Source: Whalleya microplaca
Taxonomy: Eukaryota > Ascomycota > Sordariomycetes > Xylariales > Xylariaceae
Reading direction: 5' to 3'
Assembly (NCBI GenBank): GCA_022497155.1
Contig: MU385718.1
Location: forward strand, 434,001-498,000
DNA length: 64,000 bases
In this document: positions 1-11,771 of the stretch, piece by piece
How positions within the stretch are numbered: position 1 is the stretch's first letter
Layout: every line of letters starts with the position of its first letter
The notes under the pieces: generated by a model
What the model saw: only the letters and a program-made list of their open reading frames with translations
Told to the model about the DNA's origin: nothing
Databases searched by the model: none
Program-made: the position numbers and the translations under genes

Positions 1-134
1 TTGTCAAACTTGAACAATAGGACATACACAGGTTCGGGTCTACGCCGATACTTTATTTTGTTCGCCTTCTGCATTTCTTGGCTATCCCTCTTGGATTCAC
101 CTCTCCCCATGTGTAGTGTACACTTTGGCCCATC

Positions 135-1037
135 ATGGAGAGCTCGGCTTGCGATATCACGCGGGAATCCAGGTATGTCTACCATGCAATTATCACGCAT
201 GTTAATAGCTAATGCGAATTGTACAGAAATGTAGGAAAACCTAACCGCACGTTAGTATGCCATCTGCTCGCACCACGAAGCCTCACTGATTTCAGTAGAC
301 GACCTCTGCGGACCTACAGCAAACGCCATGCATCAGTAGAAACAGGAGAGCCGGTAGCGAAGAAACGGCGTCTAGAAGAAACGGCCCAGCATGCAGTATC
401 TGAGACCAACGCGACAGAAAGCCCGACACATGATGCCAGCAGTCCACGGCCTTCATCTCCGCCCCTCCCGCCGGCGCCAGCGGCACGGAAAGGGACACTT
501 ATGGATTACTTTAAGGTTATACCTTCAACGTCGAGCAGCACGTTGCCTTCATCTGACTCTGCCGGTCCCATAACTACGCCTCCATCCTCTCCTCCCCTGC
601 CCGAAGCGAAGCGAAAGACGCGGCGGAAGCTCACCACGCGGGCCATTTCCTTGGAAGCCGGAACTGCTGTACATGAAGCTACAGACGAGGATGATGGAGA
701 AGTCGAAGGGACAACAGCAGTCAAAGACAAACCGGAAGAGCCCAGGGGACAGGCAGCCAGCGTAGCGGATAGCAGCCAAGACATTCTCAAACGAGGGGCA
801 AAGGAGAAGAAACGGTCAGATGCCGGGAAACGCGGGCGAGGTGCGCGACAGGCCCCCAGACAGACGACGGTCCAGACAACCCTCAGCTTATCGCTCAACG
901 AGAAGGTGTTCGAGGAGTGCAAGGACTGTAACATGTTATATAATCCCTTCCACGAGAAGGATGCGAAGTACCACGCTAAGCTCCACGCCGCGATGCAAAA
1001 GGCGAAGCAGAACTCTGAAAATAATATATCAAGTTAA
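135..1037 (+). CDS. ESCO-type zinc-finger protein (cohesion-establishment family)
   Basis: Seen: the best model is two exons, 135-172 and 227-1037, with a 54-nt GT-AG intron (173-226) that joins in frame to give 282 residues. A basic N-terminus (RRPLRTYSKR) is followed by a long Ser/Pro-rich disordered region. The C-terminus has a C2H2 finger with Cys244, Cys247, His262 and His266 and the spacing CKDC...NMLYNPFHEKD...H-x3-H, just after the segment QTTVQTTLSLSL. Known: this finger is the zf-C2H2_3 module of Eco1/ESCO cohesin acetyltransferases. Inference: the segment GTLMDYFK (about 101-108) resembles a PCNA-interacting box, as in Eco1. Odd: the protein ends right after the finger, and no acetyltransferase motifs follow in any frame to 1,800. 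A second intron at 251-295 (45 nt, a multiple of three) is possible and would give GKPNRTRRPLRTYSK. The gene converges on the ankyrin gene. Family is fairly sure; exact start and function are not. Confidence 0.72.
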
Positions 1038-1635
1038 ACTGTACCTGCTGTGTTTTAGAACAGAACATGCGAGATATGACTATTCTGCCTTCGAACCTTG
1101 AGAATGACTAAAGGGCGTAGGTATTTCTTAGTAGACCAACAAATTATGGTTAGGGTTTACTATGGCAAATAGACGATACACGAACTTGATGGAACAAGTT
1201 TGGGAAGAAATCATTGCATATGCTATGGGAGTCGCTATGTAAGAAGGATTGCGCCGTAGTGACATCGTCAACGGTACTCCTGGCTGCTCTATGGGTAGCC
1301 CTACTTCAGGGATCAAGCAGGTATAGACCTACGATACCAGGAGGATTCGTCTCGGAAGCCACAACTTGCGTGTTCCTTGCCACGGATCAGGACTCAAGCG
1401 CGTCTAGCTATACCTAGCATTGCGTCTAGTGAGTGGTTCTACAGACCAGCAGGGCCCCACATCTCTTCATCCTCCTATACCAATGACTTCAGAGGTATTT
1501 ACGACCCTGCGTCGTATCGAAATTCATCCCAGCCACCTGGCTATAACAAGAAAGAGTGGGATTTTTGTTTTAATTTATGTATATTATATTATGTTTTAGA
1601 GGGCGTTGTAGAATGTCTTTCACATAGGACAATTC
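1038..1635. other. Intergenic stretch, no supported gene
   Basis: This lies between two convergent genes. Short open frames occur on both strands, but none has a recognisable motif, a good start context or a continuing exon. It probably holds the 3' untranslated end of the zinc-finger gene. I looked here for a missing Eco1 acetyltransferase domain and did not find one. Confidence 0.5.
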
Positions 1636-1691
1636 AGGTTAGCTGATACGGCTTCGAGCCGTGCTGACGTCGGAAGCCTATCGGCTAACCT
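1636..1691. repeat. Long imperfect hairpin between convergent genes
   Basis: AGGTTAGC(T)GATA at 1636-1648 pairs with TATC(G)GCTAACCT at 1679-1691, and GGCTTC pairs with GAAGCC inside it, giving a stem of about 19 pairs. It lies about 115 bases past the stop of the ankyrin gene, between two 3' ends. It may be a fold-back element remnant or a structured 3' end; its role is unknown. Confidence 0.6.
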
Positions 1692-1806
1692 GCTACGCCT
1701 CACCCCTAAATATATCCACTGAACATGTTCCCTAAATGCTCTGAAATGTACTGTAGATCATCCTTATCCTTCCTGGTCGATATCCAAACGTAGGCGTTTG
1801 CCTTTC

Positions 1807-4203
1807 CTAGGCAGTAAGCAGCTTGGTATCTTGCGGTGCTAGGCGTATTTGCATGGCTCTTGCTATGAACATGAGAGCATACAAGGTCGTAGCGTCCAAG
1901 GGTTGGCCGCAAGCTCTGCCGTATTGCGCGGGAGCATTGTTCGTGTAGGTGGCGAGCAGTAGCACCGTGTTTATCAAACCGTCCCGGGTATCTACGTGAA
2001 TGCCGATCTTCTTGGTAAGCTTCAGCAGGTTGGTCTGGGCAAAGGCCAGAAACGCCCGAGTCACGCGTTTCGAGGTGATCAATGAATGCATGGCATTGAG
2101 ATGCGAACTGCTGACGCTTGAACCCAACTCCACCGTGCCATAGAACGACGCAACGAGCATGGCTGGATTGAACTCCACCTTGACCGCATGGGGGATACAT
2201 GTGTTGTGATACAGACACGCTCCAGCGTCCCAAAACGCACGTACTACCCAGTCATAATACCGGAGGCTTATAACGGGCCAGTAGTATCTGTGGACTTTTA
2301 GCAACGTGCCGGAGCGATCGTCTATTTCCGTCAGGAACAAAAACAATGGGTCCAGGAACCGTTTCCAGCACGTGAAATCTACCGGGTATTCGGGGTGTGA
2401 TCCCTTGACGTAATAATCCACGACGCGGTCGAACATGTCGCAGTACAATCGCGGTAGCAAGAGAGACAGATTGCGCCAATATGAAGGCAACCTGCCCTTG
2501 TAGGCAAGAAGCGTACGGCACACATTGACTTCCCGCTGGTAGAAAGATCCGCGGAGCACATCACGTCCGCAGGGAAGCCGAATCCGGCTTATTTTTTTGG
2601 CTCCCGCATCAAGCAGGCGCTTGAGGACCGGCGCTTTCTCGTCAAAGGCCTTCTGGCACAAGAGTGTGTATAGGACAGTGTGGCCGTCTGCATCTCGCTG
2701 GTGAACATTGGCGCCCCTCTTCAGTAGCCACGAGACACATGATTCCATCCGATCAGTACTTTCCCCGGCAAACAGTCCGCTCTCTCTGAGTATGGCGGCT
2801 CGGAGTGGAAAATTGCCAGTGTGGTCTGGCTGGCAGACGTTAGCCCCGTAACGATGGAGCAGATCCATCATATCGATGAAGTGAAAACGAGACGCAATCA
2901 CCAGAGGCGAGCTCCCCGAGGTCCCGTGAGGGTGGACATCCGCACCCTTTTCTATCATCCGCTTGGCAAGCTTCACTTTGCTCTTCTGGGGTTTGTAATT
3001 CCAGTCACCAACCGGGTAATTGGTCCGCGAATCTTGAAGCGCGCAGCACATATCGAGAGGCCGGATAGTGAAAGGGCCTGATATACCTTCTCCGGTGAAC
3101 TCGGCATTGACGTCCGCCCCGAGGTTGATGAGCCTGTAGGCCCCGGAATCTTCGTGACTATAAGAGTGGAAACAAGCCACGTGCAGAGCTGTGCAACCAT
3201 CTCCCATGTCGAAATTTACATCCGCGCCGTTCCTCAGGAGACAAGCAAACATATCTTCGTTCACATGGTGGTACCATCCTGGTGTGCAGGCATAGCATAG
3301 AGGCGTCAACCCTTGCCGGTCCTGCGCGTTGGCAGATATGGCATCGGGGCCTTGTACGAGTGAATCCACTATCGATGTAACACCTGATTCCACGGCAGCC
3401 CAGATAGTCTTCGGTCTGTCAACCCAGGCGTCTGCCCAGAGACTGGCACCTTTGGACAATAACAACTCCGCGGTCGACTTTTGCCCTCTGCACACTGCCA
3501 CATGCAGCGGCGTCCATTTTGGCACATCGTGCCGCAGCCACGGATTGATATAATACTTCGTCCACGGACCATAGTCACCATAGTCACCAGACATCTTGAA
3601 GGGTAATTCAGAGATGCTGATTGTGTCTGTGAACGATATATCATTATCGTGCTGGAGCAAGTTTGTACCACGATTGATACTCGCACCTCCCGCGAGGAGA
3701 AGCTCAACTATGGAGTCATGTCCAGCCTCCACGGCTACGTGGATTGGGTTCCAAAAAAAGTCTGGCCAGTACCATGATGGCATGTTTGGTTCGGTATCTG
3801 CTTCTTCGCCACGAAGGTCTCGGTAATCGTACTTCTGGTAATATTCAAGGAATGCTTCGGGCCAGTATCCATCTTTGTCATACTTGATTCCGCTGATGAA
3901 CTGGATGTTGGGGTTCGCGCCGTATCTAAGTAAGAGTCGCACGGTATTCTCCCTTCCAGTCTCGCAAGCCCAGCCCAGAAGGTATCCACATCGCCTAGCC
4001 ACAGCAGAATACAGGACCTCTTCCGCACAGGGGCAGATTCGACGACAGGTGAGGGCAAGATTGTTGAGATCGGAATGCCAATCAAGATTCTTTGCTACCA
4101 TTAGGAGGAGCTCGTCAGGGAGAGAACATAGCGGCGACTTTTTGGCCGGATCGATCTGAGATGTGCTGGTTTGACCTTGCGGCATATCTGCATGCGATGA
4201 CAT
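1807..4203 (-). CDS. F-box and ankyrin-repeat protein
   Basis: Seen: a single uninterrupted frame of 798 residues from the ATG at 4203. An F-box-like segment lies near residues 24-65 (SLPDELLLMVAKNL...LALTCRRICP), the N-terminal half of a typical fungal F-box. Ankyrin repeats follow from about residue 75 to 530, recognised by TPLHVAVCRG, LLLRYGANPN, LLLAGGASIN, LLRNGADVN, TALHVACFHS and LLKRGANVH. The last 230 or so residues match nothing I know. Known: F-box proteins recruit substrates to SCF ubiquitin ligases through Skp1, and ankyrin arrays bind protein partners; such fusions are numerous and fast-evolving in ascomycetes. Inference: a substrate adaptor of unknown target. The frame stays open 45 nt upstream without another ATG because the start lies in a 63-bp tandem duplication. 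It is intact, with no sign of RIP. Confidence 0.85.
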   Translation of the reverse strand: MSSHADMPQGQTSTSQIDPAKKSPLCSLPDELLLMVAKNLDWHSDLNNLALTCRRICPCAEEVLYSAVARRCGYLLGWACETGRENTVRLLLRYGANPNIQFISGIKYDKDGYWPEAFLEYYQKYDYRDLRGEEADTEPNMPSWYWPDFFWNPIHVAVEAGHDSIVELLLAGGASINRGTNLLQHDNDISFTDTISISELPFKMSGDYGDYGPWTKYYINPWLRHDVPKWTPLHVAVCRGQKSTAELLLSKGASLWADAWVDRPKTIWAAVESGVTSIVDSLVQGPDAISANAQDRQGLTPLCYACTPGWYHHVNEDMFACLLRNGADVNFDMGDGCTALHVACFHSYSHEDSGAYRLINLGADVNAEFTGEGISGPFTIRPLDMCCALQDSRTNYPVGDWNYKPQKSKVKLAKRMIEKGADVHPHGTSGSSPLVIASRFHFIDMMDLLHRYGANVCQPDHTGNFPLRAAILRESGLFAGESTDRMESCVSWLLKRGANVHQRDADGHTVLYTLLCQKAFDEKAPVLKRLLDAGAKKISRIRLPCGRDVLRGSFYQREVNVCRTLLAYKGRLPSYWRNLSLLLPRLYCDMFDRVVDYYVKGSHPEYPVDFTCWKRFLDPLFLFLTEIDDRSGTLLKVHRYYWPVISLRYYDWVVRAFWDAGACLYHNTCIPHAVKVEFNPAMLVASFYGTVELGSSVSSSHLNAMHSLITSKRVTRAFLAFAQTNLLKLTKKIGIHVDTRDGLINTVLLLATYTNNAPAQYGRACGQPLDATTLYALMFIARAMQIRLAPQDTKLLTA

Positions 4204-4269
4204 GATGGCCGGAACAATTTGAGATGTGCTGGTTAGATCTTGCGGCAAATCTGGATGTGCACGACGGAA
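4144..4269. repeat. 63-bp tandem duplication over the ankyrin gene start
   Basis: Two imperfect 63-bp units (4144-4206 and 4207-4269) both contain GAGATGTGCTGGTT and CTTGCGGCA. The period is 21 codons, so the frame is kept and the peptide TSTSQI recurs. Only the gene-proximal unit and its edge carry ATG codons, and this fixes the start at 4203. Confidence 0.75.
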
Positions 4270-4650
4270 TAGTTTTTCTCGCGAGTGGTTATAGATCAGA
4301 GAGAACTGCTGGTATAAATGCCACGAGACAAAGAATGCTAGAAGGAGGCAGTGGTCATGTCCATGGATAAGTAGTGTTCATTAAATAACGGTGCCGGGAA
4401 ATTTATAAATAGGTCAAGCAAAGCTAAGCCAGAAATTCGCCGCACAATAGTGTGAGGAATCAACACATCATTGTCTTTTGGGAACCAATTGTATTGCGTG
4501 CACCGAGCTCATAAGGTACGTATGTTTGACCTCAAGTGAATTCCGCAGAATAGCACTACAAACACATACCCAAAGTGAATGATAAACCTTCGCTAGGCTA
4601 ATTTCCACCCCGCCCTCTGCTTGCTGTCCCTTCGACCACCCACAAACACC
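4270..4650. other. Intergenic stretch, likely 5' region of the ankyrin gene
   Basis: This separates the 5' end of the ankyrin gene from the 3' end of the subtilase gene; both are on the minus strand. I see no gene. A short AT-rich patch near 4,397-4,410 reads TATAAATTT on the minus strand and could be a TATA-like element, but at about 200 bases from the ATG this is weak. Confidence 0.4.
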
Positions 4651-7381
<2,731 letters not shown>

Positions 7382-7614
7382 TATCACGGGAGCTGACTAT
7401 AGTGGGAGGTGTGTTATACCTTTTGCTCAATTAATATGATGTAACAAAGCTACATCTAAAAATACGGGAGTTGCGCAGGTATTTTATATGGTGGCTACCC
7501 CACCTTACCTAATCAGCTGCGAGATCCGTGCATTACTGATTCCACGCTTGTTACCAGTTCAATCCAGGTCAATCAGGCCAATCAGGATCAGGCCAATCAG
7601 GTCAATCCATGACA
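7382..7614 (-). mobile_element. Solo LTR, family D, with 5-bp target duplication
   Basis: This 233-bp block matches the LTRs of the Ty3/gypsy element at 29,439-36,513 along its whole length (shared strings TTATACCTTTTGC, GCAGGTATTTTATAT, GGCTACC, AATCAGCTG). It ends in reduced TG/CA termini and is flanked by ATTAC at 7377-7381 and 7615-7619, a perfect 5-bp duplication. It therefore arose by integration followed by LTR-LTR recombination. It keeps most of its C and G, unlike its AT-block relatives. A CAATCAGG-type motif is repeated several times near its right end. Confidence 0.9.
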
Positions 7615-8153
7615 ATTACTATGCTATAACTAGTATAGACTATGCCCTTGTTATTACAGTAGTCGTTTTACATGTTTATTACAATGTAGCGTGATTGATA
7701 TAGAGATCTCTTGATATAATGGTTAAATGCACATACCTAGCCTTAGGAAGACTGTACGAATCTCCTGTAAGGATCTCACCCGGCATGGGACTCGGTACCT
7801 ATCACGGTCATCACGTGTAAAATTGGCATTCGGGTGCTGCTAGTTAGGAATTATATGTACACTACTGCATCAAGGGACATATCAGGCACAATCCAAATAT
7901 AGACATGAACAATTATATTTCTTCTGTTCTATCCCTTGAGACTACGTAATGATTCCCTATGCGGAAAATCCTTTCCGCATAGTTCTGCCACTTCTGACGA
8001 AAGAGCGCGCTTAACATGACAGAGTTTCAGTAATTGAGCTGAGGAGTTACAGCGCTCCTTTATGGAGCCTATATCTTGCCTCACATGCTGCCTGCATGGT
8101 AGATGCCCGTGTTAGGTAGCAGCAAGATAGTCGCTGACGTTTCAGGACTTCTC
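7615..8153. other. Gene-free stretch with small hairpins
   Basis: No coding signal is seen. It contains an 11-bp perfect hairpin (7957-7982) and a smaller one (GCTCC / GGAGC, about 8053-8067). The right end probably holds the 3' untranslated region of the 549-residue gene. Confidence 0.45.
7957..7982. repeat. Perfect 11-bp stem with 4-base loop
   Basis: CTATGCGGAAA (7957-7967) and TTTCCGCATAG (7972-7982) are exact reverse complements around the loop ATCC. It lies about 170 bases past the stop of the minus-strand gene. Function unknown. Confidence 0.7.
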
Positions 8154-9803
8154 TTATATCAGCTTGTGGGTATCGTCACCGGCTTTGGATGACGATACCC
8201 CAGCTTCAGCGACAGCAAGAGAAGAAGGCCCGGCATCTGTGGCAGCCGTGTCCACATTCTTTTTTGCTGCCTCTGCTGCGATATAGGCATCCTCTTTTAC
8301 GAGGGAGTCAGACCCATGCAGGTAAGCTGGTATCCAGTTCTCATGCCCAAGACTCGTAAAAACATCTATGAAGATGTTATTTAATCGGCCTCTATCTAGC
8401 CATGGTTTGTTGGCTTTGAGAAGGTTGGGCACCATCATGGAAGCGACAAAAGTCCGGCGGATACCAACACCAGCCGGTACCTTGTTGAGCTCGACGCATA
8501 TTAGCCTCTTTAAAATCTCATGGGCCGTTTTCTTGTCCTCGTCCGCGGCTCTCTTGTTAATTAGAGACCCGACGGCCATCCTCGCTTCATCAAAGACAAG
8601 ACGTTGGGATATTTCCGGTGCCCTACCATCGATGCCTCCGAAGAGCATGGCTCTCTTCATGCGTCTCTTGTCATTCTCGAAGCATGCGTCAAGGTTTGTT
8701 ACCGCCTGTTCGCTGACTAGCTGCATGGTGGTGGTACGCAGATGTCCAAGCATTAGAGTCCACGTTGTAAGCACTGCTAACATCACCTCTTCGTTTGCAT
8801 CGTTTTGACGCAAGATGTCCGCAGCGTCCAGGGTGATGTCAAGACTTAAACACTCCTCGACACCCCACGGGTTCGGCAAAGCGGGCTCGACGCGCAACCT
8901 GACGTATTCCTTCGTGCACAACTCGTTGGCATTTGCCAAGATAGAGCCCTCATTGCCGACCACGGATGTGCCTGGGTCTACGAAGAGCGGCGTCTCGAAT
9001 GGCTCGCAGTATCTCACGAACATCTTATAGTCAATCTGGAGCTTGTTGTATAATCGCCCCAGTTCATTTCTTCGAGGCATACCGCCTGGTCTTCCCTTGG
9101 TAGCATCCCACTTGTCTATAGTGAAGTCTTGCCACTCAGAGTCTTCCGGAATTAGCGCGCCAGGGAACGTGTGTTTCTCGTCGTTTCCAGGGCCCTGAAC
9201 CCACCGCAGACGAGTCTCTTTCCCTCCTTCTCCAAGCTGACCTGCTAGAGTTTGCACATTTTGGGGCGCTTCCTTCTGCCAACTTTCGTCGCCGCAGGAC
9301 TCGCCCCACCATAGATCTTTAACTCTTGGAGGATTATTGCGTTTCAGCGAACGGGGAGCTTGATCGGCGGATCCACTGACTTTGTTCTCGGATCCTGATG
9401 GTCTCGAAGAGCCCTCTTGGCTCCCGGGCACTGTTGCCGCAGGCGAAGCGATCTCTCCAATGCCGTTTTCTATACGGTATTGGTGCCAAATCTGGCTGAC
9501 GCGACATGTCTCGTCGATGCTCGGGGGCTGTTCCGGGTAAGGGAACGGCTCCGGGGTCTGTTTGACCAATTCGAAGGCTCGTCTCCAGGACTGAAGTTCG
9601 ACCGTATAATTGAAGTAGTTTTCGCTTATATCGGTCGATACGCCGCTGTTGGCATAGGCCCTGCAGCCAGCTCTCTGGCCTTTGCCGAGCAGCTCTATAA
9701 CGTCATCTTTAGAGTAAGATGGAAGTTTCTCTACCATCTTCTCGATGAAGTCTCTGCGCCGATCCGCTATAGGGCCGGGCGTAAAAGCTTCCGGTCCCGT
9801 CAT
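8154..9803 (-). CDS. Hypothetical protein, 549 residues
   Basis: I do not recognise the family. Seen: one unbroken frame from an ATG with a good context (AAGAAAATGAC) to TAA. The N-terminus (1-110) is mainly charged and helical. Residues about 115-170 are low-complexity and rich in Ser, Gly and Pro. Residues about 170-260 hold several Trp (VKDLWWGE, RLRWVQG, SEWQDFTIDKWDATKG), and about 260-480 are predicted to be mostly helical (CLSLDITLDAADIL, MLAVLTTWTLMLGHL). The tail is Ala/Ser-rich. There is no signal peptide or clear transmembrane helix, which suggests an intracellular protein. The long intact frame, normal base composition and codon use of the neighbouring genes support a real gene. 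The 5' region has GT-AG-like signals near 9952 and 9914, but a 39-nt intron there would be unusually short. Its role is unknown. Confidence 0.8.
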   Translation of the reverse strand: MTGPEAFTPGPIADRRRDFIEKMVEKLPSYSKDDVIELLGKGQRAGCRAYANSGVSTDISENYFNYTVELQSWRRAFELVKQTPEPFPYPEQPPSIDETCRVSQIWHQYRIENGIGEIASPAATVPGSQEGSSRPSGSENKVSGSADQAPRSLKRNNPPRVKDLWWGESCGDESWQKEAPQNVQTLAGQLGEGGKETRLRWVQGPGNDEKHTFPGALIPEDSEWQDFTIDKWDATKGRPGGMPRRNELGRLYNKLQIDYKMFVRYCEPFETPLFVDPGTSVVGNEGSILANANELCTKEYVRLRVEPALPNPWGVEECLSLDITLDAADILRQNDANEEVMLAVLTTWTLMLGHLRTTTMQLVSEQAVTNLDACFENDKRRMKRAMLFGGIDGRAPEISQRLVFDEARMAVGSLINKRAADEDKKTAHEILKRLICVELNKVPAGVGIRRTFVASMMVPNLLKANKPWLDRGRLNNIFIDVFTSLGHENWIPAYLHGSDSLVKEDAYIAAEAAKKNVDTAATDAGPSSLAVAEAGVSSSKAGDDTHKLI

Positions 9804-10612
9804 TTTCTTGACGGGAGGTCTAGTCTGTAGGCCGTTATTGTTAGTAGGTAGCTGAGGTTGACAGATTAGCCAAAATAGTAGCGGGGAAAGAAAGGTTCAA
9901 GAACTAAAATGTACTGAAAGAAATGACAAGACAGCCGCGCTTATAGACTCACCTCTCTTATCTTCTTCGTTGCTGGCAGTAATAGTGGCGGTGGTGTTGG
10001 CGTTGTTGTTGACGTTTTTACTGTACCTTGGCATGTGAGTGTATTGCACTTACATAAGAAACCTGGGGGATGACAGATTTAACTGTTTGATACTTAAGTA
10101 CCTAGCAATACGTATTCAAGCAAAGGCAGGTACCAAGACGACTTCCTGCCACATACTTAGGTTCCAAGCCCGAAATGATCAGGACCTTCGTATTCTTGAA
10201 CAGGTACAAAGTACCGTTAGATTCATTCTTACCTTTTCTTCTAGTTGCTCTTAAGGCATACGAGTAGCATACAGATGGCGTTCTGCCTGTGGGAAACAAG
10301 CGGTAGACAAATTAGAATACCTAAGTGCATATGTGTCACATTCTGATTTTCAATCTACCAAGTCAAGGAAAGTGACTGGTCGCCAGGTTCAACCCTTTCC
10401 CAACTTGGCCTTGTCACCAAAGCAACCGAACATTTGAAATTTAAATCTTCCACGGCAGTTCTACTCGAACAGACAGTATCACAATCTCGAGGTGATAAGC
10501 AAAGACTTCACTTTCGTACGCGACATTGTAGTATCTAAATCCATCCAACATACCTGGACAGTCTGGTACCAAAGAGGGAGTAGCAGCATATTGAAATTTA
10601 TGTGTCGCAAAG
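9804..10612. other. Intergenic region between divergent genes
   Basis: This lies between the 5' ends of the minus-strand 549-residue gene and the plus-strand split gene, so it should hold both promoters. Short open frames on either strand show no motif. A GTGGTGTTGGCGTTGTTG-like run near 9,990-10,015 is a small triplet-type repeat. Nothing else is supported. Confidence 0.45.
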
Positions 10613-11197
10613 ATGAATTTTCCAGAGGAAGATCTCCGAAGCCGCATCCAGGATCGCAGCGAGCTGAGAGACAGTCTCCAGCGATGGTGGCCGGATGCAG
10701 ACGACTGGTTGGTGCCAAGCGCCAAGGGAGACCATGAAAAGAATCTCGAAGGCCCCAGCTGGGGTATCAGCGCCTTGCTCGTGGTGATCCGCCACGCATA
10801 TAGCGCGTTTGTACGAAGCAATGCGCATCTCGACATGGACTACCAGGATCGAGTCTTGTCTCTTGCCTGGGTCGACCTGAGCGACCCCTTCTATGACCTG
10901 GTAAGTCAGATTGACAAGCTCATGGCTAACGAGTTCCTCGACCTGGCGGCCGGGCCCAGAATCCCAACTTTCCGGTCGCTCATAGATCACCCCGCGGTGC
11001 GACCACTGTGGCGACTGGCGCCCGCGCGTCTGTACAGCGGGTTGGCGCTGATACGCAAAAAGGGCTCGGATGAGGAGTGGACCCCCTCCGAGATGGCGCC
11101 AGAGGTCGAAGAGGGGGTTTGCGATATCCTTGAGTGGGACGGACAACATAGCATCGAAGACTTTGTGAACTCCTATTTCACGGGCGAGTCCGAACAG

Positions 11198-11771
11198 CAG
11201 CGCTTCCATCAAATCAACTAATTACTTGACTTGACTTGAATTGACTTGATTTGACTTGATACAATTGTTTTTTTTCGATAATTGATCAAATCAACTAGAA
11301 GCTTATTTTTGACTTGATTCACTTGATACTAATCAATTATTTTCCTAACTGTATAAGCCACAGTATAAGCCACAATATAAGCCACATATAGTGAGGTTTT
11401 CTGGTATTGTTAGTTAATATTATAAGCCACCTCACGCCCTGTACTGATTATCCTTGTTGAGGGTGGACTACTATCACGTCCGTGACTTTTATATAACAAT
11501 TTTGCTGTATCAGGTCATCTCCTGGAGAGAACTTTTCCGTCGGACCTTCGGATAAACTTATTTCCTTAAAGCCACCCTATTGCCTAACTAAAAAGGTACC
11601 CTAATATGTGATTCAGGGGTTCAGGAATAAAATTCGTAATTTAATGTATTACTAATCAAGTCAAATTGCAAATAGCCTCAAGTCAACTCGAAAGTTCAAT
11701 TAGTTGATTTGACTTGATTCAAGTCAATTAAAGTGGTTTACTTGACTTGAATTGACTTGATGGAAGCGCTG
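11198..11771. mobile_element. Non-autonomous hAT-like element (MITE)
   Basis: Seen: the left terminus CAGCGCTTCCATCAA (11198-11212) and the right terminus TTGATGGAAGCGCTG (11757-11771) are exact inverted repeats, with weaker pairing to about 22 bp. They are flanked by the 8-bp duplication CCGAACAG (11190-11197 and 11772-11779). Known: 8-bp duplications, termini starting CA and repeated subterminal motifs mark the hAT superfamily. Subterminal regions on both sides hold many copies of TTGACTTGA or its complement, likely transposase-binding sites. The centre has three 12-bp units of GTATAAGCCACA. There is no coding capacity, so it must have been moved by a transposase encoded elsewhere. Confidence 0.9.
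11351..11386. repeat. 12-bp tandem repeat inside the hAT-like element
   Basis: Three adjacent copies of (G/A)TATAAGCCACA, with a further TATAAGCCAC at about 11,421-11,430. Confidence 0.7.

Noticed and set aside
1..234. 77-codon frame at the left edge
   Set aside because: It has no ATG start at its edge and no motif, and it overlaps in another frame the likely first exon and intron of the zinc-finger gene.
1038..1800. Missing Eco1 acetyltransferase exons
   Set aside because: Both strands were read for the acetyltransferase core (glycine-rich acetyl-CoA loop and flanking strands) and nothing similar was found.
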